Below are positions 50,261-63,389 of a stretch of DNA of 64,000 nt, piece after piece. Origin of the DNA: Escallonia rubra (taxonomy: Eukaryota > Streptophyta > Magnoliopsida > Escalloniales > Escalloniaceae). Each line of letters starts with the position of its first letter. Position 1 is the first letter of the stretch. The stretch lies in assembly GCA_033065855.1 (NCBI GenBank), contig JAVXUO010000111.1, forward strand, positions 62,001 through 126,000, in the 5' to 3' direction. Made by a program: the position numbers and the translations under genes. Under the pieces are notes generated by a model, which did no database searches, had not been told where the DNA came from, and saw nothing but the letters and a program-made list of their open reading frames with translations.

Positions 50261-53200
50261 GCGAGCCAGAAATGTTGAGCGGATTAGACACTTAAAATTT
50301 GTTTTTATGATTAAACGATAATGATATTCTTAAAAATCATGCCCTAATATGTTTGTTCACGCTTTTTCATCGACAAAAGTTAAATCTCATGAAATTAAGT
50401 CCACTATCTAAACTATTCAAAGAGTGGAATTCAATGTTGGATTCTCTTGGTTCCGTCAAGTTGGCTCAAGCTGAATCAACAGAAAATTTAGAGTTTTGAA
50501 GGCCCAATTGCTTTTACCTTTAAACGTGGAAATTATAAGTTTCAAATTTCAATCTACAACTGAAAATTAAAATTTATAATTTATTAGTATTGTAATTCAA
50601 AATTGAAACAAAAAAGTATACTTATTACTACTAAGAAAGGGTCAAAAGAATTCAACTATGCAAGAATCAAATACAGAACTTATCGGGAAAATCATTGCCG
50701 TGCCCTTCGGGTGCTAAAAAACAAACAAGGAGTCCACTGTAAAATTATCGTAGGCCGCCGACCAACAAGCAACAATTTAACTAGATTCAGGGCATTTAAA
50801 AAACAAGATAGAAAAACTTCTTTATGTTGTAATACCAATCGAGGGAAGCCATTTTTACCCCGAAACCAGCAGACTGTTGGCTCGACTGGTTGAATCTTAC
50901 GCCAGACGTGGACCGGGCGGAAGAGGTAGAGGAGAAAACAAGTGAGGGCAGAGGCGAGGAAATCGGTGTAACAGCCAGAGCCCAGAGGTGTAGTGCCCCG
51001 TCGCCTTGTAAAGTGTAAATTATGTTATTAAATATGTTGGCTTTATGTCTTTATTTATTTGGATTTTTAACTTATTTAGTTTTTGTATTTATTTGTGTAA
51101 GTTTTACCATTTAACATGATTAAACATACATTCTTTTAACTATCCCAATTTTAGGTATTTTAATATATAAAAAAATTAAAAAGAATCTTTTAAGTAGTTT
51201 AAAATTTCTGAGGTGGGCACTTTTATCATTCCATGTTAACTATTTCACATATAAGTGAAAAAAAAATCTAGAGGACCAGGTGGGCACGAGTCCACAGGTG
51301 CCACCTGCTAACTTGCTAGCAAAAACGGGGCTCGCCCTATTGATTTGGGCTCCATTATTATACAACAAGCCGAATCAAGCAAGCCTGTGCTCTGGTGCTG
51401 AGATTATGGAACATGAGTTTTCATGTTATCAATCCATGTATTTTTTTTTTCTTTTTGGCTAAGAATATCCTTATTGACACTTATTTTGTCTATGAGCATC
51501 CGCTGCAATAGTTTTCATAATCAGACCGGGCATCGATTAGTTGAGGGGAATGCTCACCGTTCAATGGTTCATCAATTTTATTGATTGACATAGTAGCTTA
51601 ATAGTCCAGACCCAATAATAACAATAAAAAAATGTAGCTTAATAGTTTAGTGAATAAATTCTATATACAATACATATTGCTAGGTTTTATCATAGGAGAA
51701 GTCATGATTTAGTGGTTCAATTTGGTTCTTACCACATGAAATGCGAGGGCCAAAACTTTGGGCTGGGTTCTGTACTAATCGAGACTACACGTTTGGCATA
51801 GGTTGGGTTCTACTTGAGATGCAGTTAGCTTATACCGTTCTTGTTAGGTTAAATAGGTTAAATACAATTTCTATTCAATCAAAGAACTAAATCAGTGAAG
51901 TAGTCAGTTTATGTCAAACGGCCGATCCTATCTGATAACTATGCTCCAGACAACGCATCATTTACACATTATGGATGAATTAAATGCACAATGCCTCACA
52001 TGCCCATTTTTTAATATCAAAAAAGAAGAAGAAGATCTAGAAATTTAAAAATGAATCATGCAACTATCTCTCAGAAAATCCACGGAATACGGGAATTAGA
52101 GCAAGAGAAAGCAATTGCAGCCGATGCGGTAGAGATGTTCTGCGTGTTGAATGTGTTTTTGTGGTGCACGCAGCTAAAAGGAGATGCATCTGATATCAAC
52201 GGGAGAAAACTAATCTCCTGGCTGCTATTGATAACGGCAAACGAGTCATTCACTGCTATATGACACTCGACGAGTTCAAAAGAATAGACGTGCGAGCGAT
52301 TGTGCGAACCATGATCGAATTCTATTTGCGAAAAATAAAGTGAATTTCAAGATTTGAATGAAAACGGAACCATCATTTACTAAGCATGTCATCCTTACAC
52401 CCCGTTTAGACACTGTTTTTATTTAGTCTTTTTTGGAAAAGTTATGTTTGCTTAACAATTTTTAATTTTTTTTTCAACAAACCAAATTTAATCAACATGA
52501 GTTTGTTTTTTATATTGTGTTATGGTCGATCACTTTGTAATTCCAAAAACTATTAGAAATCGCTAACTATATGTTTTTTGTTTTTCAAAAAAGAATCTTT
52601 CTTATATTTGAAATGAAAATATGAAAATCAGAACAAAAAATAATAACCAAAAACAGAAAGGATAATAACAAGGAATAAAGTGACCAAATTCTAAAGCTGA
52701 TAGGCGGTTACCGTACAAACAAAGTAGAGTCCGTTTATCCCTATTGAAAAAGACAAGGTTGTGGGATCACATACTCACATGCACCAACTAGCCACAAGGA
52801 AAGAACAAAAATACTATTCTCCCTATAATTATAATAATAATAAATAAAAAAAGCACCTAAAGTGATTTATTCAAGTGGGCGCAATAAATAATCCGTAATA
52901 GTTAATGCTCTTTGAGTGTAATTACATGATACACATTGTATTTATTAGTTTTTCGCTTGTATTTTTCTTTTTCACTAGCGTAGTTTTTAAGTTCATCTCA
53001 AAATAGTGCAGAGAGATATGGATCGGCTCATCAAAAGCGTTGAGGAGCTGATAATGTTGACCGCGTTGAGCTTATTAAAATATTAAAAATGTGTGGATTA
53101 CCACAAATGAACAGCTACGTGATGCGTGGCACATACCCTCAGGAGAGTCGTCAAATGATATGTTTGTAACTCTCGATATAAGAAGCTGATGTATACTTTT

Positions 53201-55350
53201 GATTTCTTTTGAATAGTAATTCCCGTGTGACATAAATGTTTTGAGCTTCAATGAAACATAAGAGACTTTCCCAAAAACAAAAAATAAATCTAAGTCCATT
53301 GCATTATATGGGGGCATTTCATGCAAGAAATATAAAAATATTTAATATCATGCAGTCCAGTAAATTAAAGGGACCATGATGCTTAGAGAGAAAGAGAGTC
53401 AACCATGATCTCAAAGATGGACACGGTTTTTTTCTTTCCTTTTCTGGTCCTGAATGATGGGCAATTTCTCAACGAAAATGATAAATAAAAAGTATGCCAA
53501 AAGGATTACTCGACACAAAAAAAGAAAAAACGCTGGAAAGGAACCGTTACTTATGACTTTCCTCTATTTGTTTGGGATGTTAATATAGTAATTTTTTCAC
53601 TAATTACCTAGCTTACTTTGAGCGAATCGCTAGAATTCTTTAACGACATAATATGAATTTTTAGAGATAATATAAAGCATCGATAATTATGAAAGGATCT
53701 GACAGCATACCTTCCTTCAGCATAAAGTTGTTTTTCATCCAAAAAAAGTCACAATCTTTTACTTTTACAACGACATAGGTGCTTCCAAAGTAATATTATG
53801 TATTATACAATAGCATCGATTAAAACCCTTCATATGCAGGGCCGAATAGGAGTCGACTCGTGCATGAACAGCCTACCGGAGCGGTTGCTTAGAGGCCGTT
53901 CACGTTTGTTTATTTTCTTATTGAACAAGTTTTAAAATCAAACTTAAAGCTCGTTTGATAACCAAGTCAAGCTCGAATGTCAGACAGTTGTTCGTGCACA
54001 TATTTGTCCGTTGTACTACTTTGTATTGTCGGAACAACTATATCAAGGTTCAAATCTAAAACTAGCAACTTTTGTGAGATTATGAGGCTTAAATTCATGT
54101 GAAATTCTATTTAAGTTAATTGTACCTAGCTTAATAAGCCGGAGTTTGAACTCAAGCTTGGACAATAGCTTAACTTGATTGGGTTTAATAAAAATTGATA
54201 TGATACTCTACAACTTAGGTGTATCTAACATAAATTTAGGCAATCGATGTATCAAATTAAGTATATATGAGTTTTATCAAAAAACTGTATAGTTTCAGAA
54301 AATAATTATGTGTTGACCACGGAGGTAATCAAATTTTATCATAAAACACTCGTGCAATACCTCCCTTTTTTTTTAGTTGCATTTTGTTATACCAGCCAAG
54401 CCGAGCTGATCACAAGTTCTTATTAATCTTAACAAACATGAGATTTTAAAACGATTTTCGAAGCTCTCTTGTGCACGAGTCGAGCTTGAAAGTAGCATAT
54501 ATAAACCAACCAAGTAAAACCCTAAACACCACAAAGTAAATAAATGTAATTACTTTCTCTAAGAAGTTGTTTTTAACTATAATTTTATGATTTGAACGTA
54601 TGACATAATATTAAAAGGATTTAATTATTAAGCAGATAAAAAGGAATTAAGATGAGACAGAGTGATCCAAACAAACCTTAAAAAAGTTATGCCTTTACCC
54701 ACAGGCCGGAACCTGTACCCAACTGGACTACACTACACGTTAATCACTTTACAGCCCTATGTCACGCCGATAAATTAGCGATTGTCCTTCGTGATTAAAA
54801 TCCACTTTCCCCCTCCTAAGAAAAAGGTTAAAAAGTCAAAAAGAAAAGAAAAAAAGCTAAAAAAGAAATACTAAATGGTATAACAAATCATCGGGCCCGA
54901 CTTAACAGAACGGTATATTTATTTACTCTCCGTCTTTTTTTGCCTTTTTGTATCACATTAAGAACGGTATATTTATTTGACATAAATCTTTATATAATGT
55001 TAAGATACTGATCCTATCGTCTTTAAATGATCGGAATCATTAATTTAATTTAAGATTATGCTATACTTACTTTACAAAAAAGACAATACATGCCACACAG
55101 AGCCAAATAGAACCTACCACCACCATCTCCACACTCCTCAATTTGCAGCAACTTGTTCTGGTTATTTTAGACACCAAAAGCCCCACTCCCAGTTCCTTAC
55201 CAGCACAAAACTCACACACACACACACATTGTGTGCGCATATGGAAAGAACCCTTTGAATTCATTCCACCTTCCTAATATGAAAAAGAACCCAAAAAGCA
55301 GAAATTATTCTTTCCCTTTGTTCATCATCAATTCAAATACACTCCATCAT
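50261..55350. other. Non-coding region upstream of the OSCA gene (copy B)
   Basis: Counterpart of 641-5576. The only frame of slight interest is 52051-52263 (70 codons, MNHATISQKIHGIRELEQEK...), which is broken in copy A and unrecognised. The rest shows no gene. Confidence 0.6.
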
Positions 55351-55451
55351 TATATATAATATCCCTCCTTTTCATTCTTTTAATCTTTTATTATACCTCC
55401 ATTTATACCTCCACTTTCTCTCTCTAGTTTCTCTCTCCGCTTTTTTCATCC
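55351..55451 (+). promoter_or_regulatory. Core promoter and 5' UTR of the OSCA gene
   Basis: TATATATAA at 55351-55359 lies 92 bases before the ATG. A CT-rich leader (CTTTCTCTCTCTAG, TCTCTCTCCGC) follows. It differs from copy A by an extra repeat of ATACCTCCATTT. Confidence 0.65.
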
Positions 55452-58400
55452 ATGGCTTCTCTTGGTGACATTGGCGTCTCTGCAGCAATCAACATACTGG
55501 GTGCCTTTGCCTTTTTGCTGGCTTTTGCTCTTCTAAGGATTCAGCCCATCAATGACAGGGTTTATTTCCCCAAGTGGTACATCAGCGGGGGCAGGACTAG
55601 TCCCAGGAACACTGGGAATTTTGTGGGCAAATTTGTCAATCTCAATTTCAAGACTTACCTTACCTTTCTTAATTGGATGCCTCAAGCTATGAAGATGAGT
55701 GAGGCTGAGATTATCGACCATGCTGGCCTTGACTCTGCTGTTTTCTTGAGGATTTACGTTCTGGGGTACTTCAATTTCTCACCTTCTATTTTATTTATTT
55801 ATTTAATGACTTTACGTATGGTCTTATCGGTGGTGATTGTATGGTCACTGAATTTCGAGAAAGTTGGACTTGCCGAGTTAATTTTGATGTTGCTTTATTT
55901 AACGGTGTTGGTATTGGGAAAGTTTTTGACCTTTTGACTCTTTGGTTTTTATTCTGCTGCTTTCTTGTGAAGTATGGTTGTCAATTTTTTTTCCTTAGTT
56001 TTTCAGATGTTGATGGTTGTAGTATTATTTACTAATTATAGGATTCGGAAGAATAAGTCTGCATCATAGCGAATTAGTCCAGATAAATTGTCATTTTCCA
56101 ACAGAGGGGATGCCTCTGTATTTTCCCATAACACTGGGGGTAGCTTGTCAAAAAGCTTAAATTCATGGGGTTTAGGTATAATCTAGCCTAATTTTTTTCT
56201 TAGTTCCTTTTTGTTTTGATAGGTTGCATCATGTAGTATGGAGGCTAAATGAACTTGACACTGCAATTTTTAGAAGATTAGGATTCCAGTACCCCGGAGG
56301 CCGGAACACAGTGCTATTTAATATAGACTCTATGCATCATTGTCATGTATAACTTTTTTGTCCGTGCTAGGGCAAAATCATGAGGATAATAGCATTCTTG
56401 GTTCATTCCAACGGCTATACTTTTTTAGCTTACTAATAACAAAAAACTTAAAAATTTTATGGTTCTGTGGTTTGTTGGTAGTGCCCGAAAAGTGTCATTG
56501 AACTGTCTGACATTAATTGCTTATGATATAAATTTGGATATCGGGAGTCTCGATGTCCATACTTAGACCTTCTGGAAGCATCCCTGCTTCATAGATGAAC
56601 AGATATTCTTAACTTGGGAGATGCTACCTCCACCCCATTATATTCTTTTCCATCCCCTATTTGCCGCTAAAAATGTATTTTAGTGACAATTGCTAATCTT
56701 TTAGCGCCAGCGAGGGGTAGAACAGCACATTAGGGGGTGGAAATAGCCTATCACCTATAAAGTAATCGTTTTGAAGCTTCAGTGCATAAGAATTTTTCCG
56801 GCTTTAATTTTTCCCTTTTCTGGTTTTGGCAGCTTAAAAATCTTTGGACCAATTGCTATTGTGGCCCTCTTGGTTCTAGTGCCAGTAAATGTATCTGATG
56901 GAACATTATTCTTCCTTAGCAAGGATTTGGTTGTTAATAACATCGATAAGCTTTCAATATCAAATGTCCGTCCCAAATCTATCAAGTAAGTGTATATTTC
57001 TTCTTAATCTTGTATAGTTAAAACCGTGAACAACTTTTCATTGTTTTGCATTACCCATGAAGAAGAGAAAAAGGGTAATGACAATATGCAGCCATATATC
57101 TGCTTCAGTCGATATCACCTTTTTACTTATGTGCTTCCGTTTCTCAGATCACTTGACAATAGTTGTAGAGATTTAAATAAAGGAAGGTTGAACTGACACC
57201 TCAGTTTGGAAGTGAGCCATTTCAAAGTTCAGAGCACTCTACTTAAACACAGCCTCCGAGATTTTAGCAGATTCCAGACAATTGGTTTTCTTAGATCGAT
57301 TAGTAGTGTCTTCGGAAATGTCAGTGGTTGATGCTAACTGTGTTATGAATATCTGCCATTTTCCCCCTTCTACTATTTATTTTCCGTTTGTCGGATGTGT
57401 ATCTTGCTTGGTCTCTTCTGTTACTTCTCTTACCTTGTTTTGGTATCCCTTATATGGAGGCTTCTCTTATCCTTCGCTGTCAAGCTTGGCAGGATCATTT
57501 GCCTAAGTTGACGCAACTACTATCCACTTATGCAGCTGCTGATGAAACTATTGCTGATTAACCTCGTCATGTTTATTGTAGTCATAATTTGGTTCTGAAT
57601 TATCCTCCAAATTTGATTAAGAACTTCTGGCTTACTAGTTTGGTCTTCTTTGATGTTTACTCAAAACTCTTATGGTGCCTCATTGTATAGAGCTCTAAAG
57701 GCTCCTTCACAAACTGTAACTCTCTAGGTGAACTTGTCATACATTTTGCTTCAATTTTTTCTGTTTACTCCTTCCTTATATGCGTTCCACGAATTCCAGG
57801 TTTTTTGTCCACATATCAATGGAATTCCTGTTTACTTTTTGGACTTGTTACATGCTCTACAAGGAATACGATATGGTGGCATCAATGAGGTTAAGATTTT
57901 TGGCTTCACAACGCAGGCGTGCAGAACAATTCACAGTGAGTTTGAACTTCACACGTGCTAGGACGTTCCTATGGAAGTTTTCCCACATTCTAGTAATTAG
58001 TAAAAGAAAAGTGCTTATATCCACTCTGAATGATTCGTGACTAGTACTCAAGGTTTTCTGCTTTGTTGCTTAATTTTGCTACTAGACTTTTTCATTGTAG
58101 GTTTTTCCTTTCTTATTCCGACTTCTTTTTTTTTCTTTTTTTCTTAAAGTACCGGCTCTCTAAAAGCATAAACTTTATTATAAAATGGGCCCAACAGTGT
58201 AGTTCATGCTTATTACTCCCCCTCACGCACAAGCCCCCAGTTTCACATAGAGAGACAATTCAAGGAGAAACAAATCGAGGTGCACAGCTGCAAAGTTCAT
58301 AAGCAAAAACTACTGCAAATTGCACCAACATGAAGAGGGCCCAAATGCAAGCTGGAAGACTTGGACCCAAGACTATGAAACTTGCTGATTCCATCTATCT

Positions 58401-61400
58401 TTGTCGAAAGATAAAAGAGTTGGAGAATAGAGAGGGAGAAAAGATAGAGTTTCAGAAGAGCGTGGAGGCTGACAAATACGAGTCATTCACTACCTTTGGG
58501 GAGCGCCGTTGCAGACATATGAAGTCAATAAGAATAGAAATTACAAACCACCCCTCACTCACTTCTCGCATTAGCACTACTAGGACACTTCACATTGATT
58601 AAACAACTAGATAATTACTGATGAAAAGGACAAAGAGACAGAGCACGAAGGTATGCAAGAAGCCAGAAATTATAGTTAAGTAACAAGAGTCTCTTCTTCA
58701 TCCTATCTTTTGAAGAAGCCATTGTTTTCTTGCATAGTGAAAATTTTGCATATAGTTTATTCGTCCAAGCAGTGCAATTCTTTCATGAGAGCTGATGTAA
58801 AAATTTTAGTGGACCAAGTGAACTTTACCCCCCACGCCATGCATTTTGTTTTTCTGTTTGAACCATGCCATCAAAGAGATTGATACTTAAGTTATGCCTG
58901 GAAAATTACATACTATTTTTTTTCTTTCATCTATGACTTTAAGCACGTGAACTATGATCTTTTGCATGCAGGTACTAGTCAGGAATGTGCCACATGCTTC
59001 TGGCCACTCAGTTTCAGATAGTGTGGAAAACTTCTTTCAGACAAATCACCCAGATCACTATCTATGTCACCAGGTAAAATGGTTCTTGGGAGGGGATGGG
59101 GGAAGAAGGTGGAGATAATGTACACGTTGTTCATATCTGGTCTTTTCATAGAGGGATGTATTGTTTCTCTTTGTGGCTGTGATTTTTATTATAGTCGTTA
59201 TCCAGGCTGTTTACAATGCGAACAAGTTTGCCAAACTTGTTAGGAAACGAGAGAGGCTCCAAAATTGGCTAGACTACAACCAGCTTAAGTTTGAAAGACA
59301 TCCAGAGAAAAGGCCCAATAGTAAGGTAGCTCATTCATGCACTGCCACAAATAAGCTTGAGACACACAGCACACAGAATATATAAGCTAGTAAGATGCGA
59401 TAGCACAATTTTTGAAATGTGATCTGTCCAATTCTCAGAAAGGCTTCCTTGGTCTATGGGGTGAAAGTGTTGATTCTATTGACTACTATAAGCAACAGAT
59501 CAAGGAGCTTGATAAAAGAGTAAGTTGTGGCTACTTGACTTTATTGCTAAATAATTCTTTGGAAATACAATACTTATTTGTCTGTGTCAAGTGCTTACCA
59601 TGCTGTTCTTTATCCTTGCATTGCGGTTCAGTTAACAGTGGAGCGCCAGAAAGTTCTCAAAGACCCAAAATCTATTATATCAGCGGCCTTTGTATCATTC
59701 AATTCGCGATGGGGAGCTGCTGTATGTGCACAGACACAGCAAAGCAAGAATCCAACTCTTTGGTTAACACATTGGGCCCCTGAACCCCGGGATGTATATT
59801 GGAAAAATCTTGCCATACCCTTTGTTTCTCTGAGCATCCGGAAACTTGTGATATCATTGTTGGTGTTTGCTTTGGTGTTTTTTTACATGATACCCATTGC
59901 TTTTGTGCAATCACTAGCAAATCTGGATGGTCTCGAAAAAGTTGCTCCTTTCCTCAGGCCAGTTATTGAATTGTAAGTGAGCTTTCCTTCGTGTTTTTGT
60001 AATGTATTTTCATTAAGTACTTGTTATGTGAAGAATAATCAATCTAATTGCATATTTTCGTATGTCCTCTGATAAATATAGTACAGTTTAGTCTGGTTCC
60101 TCTTTCTTCAGTCAGATCTTTGTACTTTCAGCTACTTGCTTTGCTTCCCAGTTTGCCCTTTTGGCATCTATTTTATTACTATTTGCTACTGCAACTTGTT
60201 TTACAAGTTCAGCATAAGCTTACCTTACAACATTTAATAACGTGTCGATGTTCTGCAGGGACTTTATCAAGTCATTCTTACAGGGTTTCCTTCCTGGACT
60301 AGCTCTCAAAATCTTTTTGTACATTCTTCCAACTGTTCTGATGATTATGTCAAAAATTGAGGGACATGTAGCATTATCTGTACTAGAACGAAGGTCAGCA
60401 GCAAAGTACTACTACTTTATGCTGGTGAACGTTTTCCTGGGAAGCATTGTGACTGGAACTGCTTTCCAGCAACTGCATGCTTTCCTTCACCAGTCGCCTA
60501 CTCAGTAATGTTCTATATCTCTGTTAATGGAGTTTTTGAGACTTCTGCATTCGTACTATTATACCATGAGATACCTTTTAATTTCTCCACAAAATATGTT
60601 CTCTCTTAAGTTCTCTTTCTGTGCACAATTTAGAACTTTGTCATGGAAGACCCTATCAATATGATTCTTCAAGTTTCAACCACCAATTCTTTCTTCAGTT
60701 CCTTTCTTTCTACCGAATTGTTATGCTTTAAGAAATCTTGCCTCTTAATTACTACTGTAGGGAAACAGCATAGCTTGAAATATATAACAGGCTTTGGAAG
60801 ACTGCAGCCTTGAAGCCAGTGTAGTGTATCTTTGGTTGTAAGAAATTTCCTTTGGAGAGATTAGTTTTAACAATTATTCGGAATCAATTTCCTTTGGTGA
60901 AATCGAGTTCATATTAATCATTCCTTGTGAGCAAGGAGAGGGTATGAGTAGCATCATCACATGGCAGCTTCTTCTTATGAACTTTACCCATTGAAAAGAA
61001 AAAACTATTAAGTAGAGAAAGGAAGGCCTGAGAAAAAGAGGTAAGACAAGAGGTAACAAAGGTGAACTAGATTAGAAGAAAGAGATGAGTGCTTGAAAGT
61101 AATTTTGGCAGCACTGCCTAGCTGATGAAAATGGAGTCAGCTGAAAGAAAAAGAAGTGAACATGAACCAGAAGTTTCAAGCAACGTGATGCATTAACCCA
61201 GTTAGACTTTTGTGATGGTGTTGGTGCTTGTGAGTTACAGACAAAACTCCGCGTGTTAATTTCTATTGCAGGAAAACTTAGAACTATTTATGTCAAATCT
61301 CTATATTCGTAGTGATAAAAAGTTTGTCGATACCGATGTATTGAAACCTACAACAAATATATCCCACTAGCTTTGCTAAATATAATATCTAGCAATTAAT

Positions 61401-63389
61401 CTTTGGATGACAAAATACTAGCCTAATGAATATTGAGCGAATAATTTATTTTGGAGCTTTTCATCGGATAAAAAGAATATGATATTTTTAAGATAGAAGC
61501 TTCATATTGTTAACCAAGGTAATCCAGCTGGGAAATCAATATCGACTTTTTTCTTTTGCGATCTAGATCTTCAAACAATCTTAGTACAAATATGTTATTG
61601 CTGCAGGATACCAAGAACAATTGGTGTATCAATACCCATGAAGGCTACTTTCTTTATCACATATATAATGGTTGATGGTTGGGCTGGTATTGCTGGTGAA
61701 ATTCTTCGTTTGAAGCCTTTGGTCATTTTCCACCTTAAGAACATGCTACTGGTAAAAACTGAAAGAGACAAGGAGAAGGCTATGAATCCTGGAGGTGTTG
61801 ATTTTCCAGAGACTCTCCCAAGTCTTCAACTGTACTTTCTACTTGGTATCGTGTATGCCGTGGTTACGCCGATCCTCCTCCCTTTTATATTAGTCTTCTT
61901 TGCCTTTGCATACTTTGTCTACCGTCACCAGGTTAGTTTCTTTATTCAGTTTCCTTAGTCTTCTCTTGTGGTCTATCTTAGTACTGCTTGTTGTCGTCAC
62001 TCGTCACCCTTGAACACTGGGGATGCAACTTGCTGCAACCCCCTAAAGGAAACTCTATTTGTAACCTTTACTTCGACATTTTTACACTAGTGTAATAGGA
62101 AAGTGTTTTATCACACAGATAATCAATGTGTACAATCAACAATACGAGAGTGCTGCTGCCTTCTGGCCACATATTCACAGCCGCATAATAGCAAGCTTGT
62201 TGATATCTCAACTTCTTTTGCTGGGTTTGCTGAGCACAAAGAAGGCTGCAAATTCAAGTCCTTTGCTTGTGGCGCTTCCTATTCTGACTTTATCATTCCA
62301 TAAGTACTGCAAGAACCGTTTTGAACCTGCATTCAGAAAGTACCCTCTTGAGGTAAGTTTCATCCATCTCGAGTTAGCATCTTTCCAAAGGTCTCTCCCT
62401 TCCACCCCGACCCCCAACAATGTACAAAGAAAAATGTTTGTCGTCTTCCATGACACGTGATCTGGGTCATCTGGTTTTGAATTCTTTGATGTGAAATCTA
62501 TCTTGGAGGAAGTTCTGGACTGTCAAGATTCTGTACTTCTATGTCAGCATATGGTTCTGATTTATGCACTATATTTCTCTTTCAAAAAGTGTTGTGCAAC
62601 TCCGTGGATTTTGATAGTATCATGCCTGCTAAATAGGCTCTCTTCGCTGCAAACACTTTTAGGAATTTACAGTGAGACTTGTTATGTATCAAGAGAAAAT
62701 TATTCTTTGGTTTGGAGTAATACCATGCCGAGAACTTTTTCGAACAACCTTTTCTTTTTTTTGAATTCGTGATTTACATGTGGTCTTGTTGCATGTCCTT
62801 TGAATGTTCCTCTGCATGCGTGCTTGCGTTGTTCTTGTATTTAATTTTTCTACTTGTACCGAATGATCATTTAATCTTGCAATAAAGCTCTTCCAAAATA
62901 GCCTCCTATGCCCTAAGGATTACCCAAAAGTGATGTGTTACTATTATGACTTATGATGCATTTTCTATAAACTTAAGCATTAGGGGTTGTCACTTTGTAA
63001 TTGAAGCACTAACATAGTTACTCATCTTCTGTCATTTTCAGGAAGCCATGGCTAAGGACAGAGACGATCGCGCTTCTGAACCTGACGTCAACTTAAAAGC
63101 TTACTTGGCCGATGCATACTTGCACCCCATTTTCCGCTCTTTTGAGGAAGTTGAGTTAGTTGAAGTCAGAATCGATAAAAGCCAGACTCACGTTCCAAGT
63201 GCTCCAGCAAGCGAACCTACTTCACCCTCCCCACCACATTACACCCATCATCACGAGGGCGCGCCCCATAATGTCCATCACTACGACTTCGAACCGCCTG
63301 CTTATGACGCTTATCGCTACGAAGTTGGTCTGCCCGGTGAAGTGTACCATTATGACGTTGAATCACCGCAGCATGCCTATCGGTATTGA
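55452..63389 (+). CDS. OSCA1-like: OSCA/CSC1-like hyperosmolality-gated calcium-permeable channel
   Basis: Eleven exons join in frame to 800 codons including the stop: 55452-55765, 56833-56985, 57800-57935, 58972-59073, 59206-59325, 59439-59519, 59632-59972, 60259-60504, 61607-61931, 62119-62352, 63042-63389. All junctions use GT/AG. The N-terminal part (MASLGDIGVSAAINILGAFA, YFPKWY) is the late-exocytosis/RSN1 membrane region. Exons 3-7 give the cytosolic domain (TFWTCYMLYKEY, VLVRNVPH, AVYNAN, GFLGLWGE, AAFVSFNSRWGAA, HWAPEPRDVYWKNL). Exons 7-10 give the 7-TM pore domain (IPIAFVQSLAN, GFLPGLALKIF, LPTVLMIMSKIEG, FFITYIMVDGWAGIAGEILR, QLYFLLGIVYAVVTP, NVYNQQYESAAAFWP). OSCA proteins are mechanosensitive, osmotically gated cation channels of the plasma membrane. 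The C-terminal tail is rich in His, Tyr and Pro and replaces the Ser-rich tail I would expect. Confidence 0.95.
55766..56832. other. OSCA intron 1 (1067 bp)
   Basis: Starts GTACTT and ends TTTTGGCAG. Its first ~290 bases are the part retained in copy A. A short stretch near 56640-56740 contains TTTAGTGACAATTGC-like sequence reminiscent of small MITEs. No gene is present. Confidence 0.8.
56986..57799. other. OSCA intron 2
   Basis: 814 bases, GTAAGT to CAG. AT-rich and featureless apart from short open frames without recognisable products. Confidence 0.8.
57936..58971. other. OSCA intron 3 with possible transposon remnant
   Basis: GTGAGT to GCATGCAG. Sequence near 58185-58240 (AAATGGGCCCAACAG, ACTCCCCCTCACGCACAAGC) looks like the end of a plant transposable element. 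A 90-codon open frame at 58330-58602 lies beside it; no domain is recognisable. Confidence 0.4.
60505..61606. other. OSCA intron 8 (about 1.1 kb)
   Basis: GTAATG to CTGCAG. AT-rich. No internal gene or element could be defined. Confidence 0.75.
62353..63041. other. OSCA intron 10
   Basis: GTAAGT to TTTCAG. No gene is visible; the plus-strand open frame at 62491-62772 has no recognisable product. Confidence 0.75.

Larger units (their letters stand above)
48403..56056. repeat. Segmental duplication, copy B
   Basis: Partner of 1-6272. Differences include the 1.2 kb hAT-like insertion at 48925-50133, a 54-bp insertion at 54699-54752, an insertion of about 80 bp near 52280, and many small indels. 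The shared sequence ends at about 56056 (GAAGAATAA), where copy A turns into the MULE. Confidence 0.95.

Noticed and set aside
58330..58602. A 90-codon frame in OSCA intron 3
   Set aside because: It lies next to transposon-like sequence, matches no domain and sits inside an intron with good splice sites.
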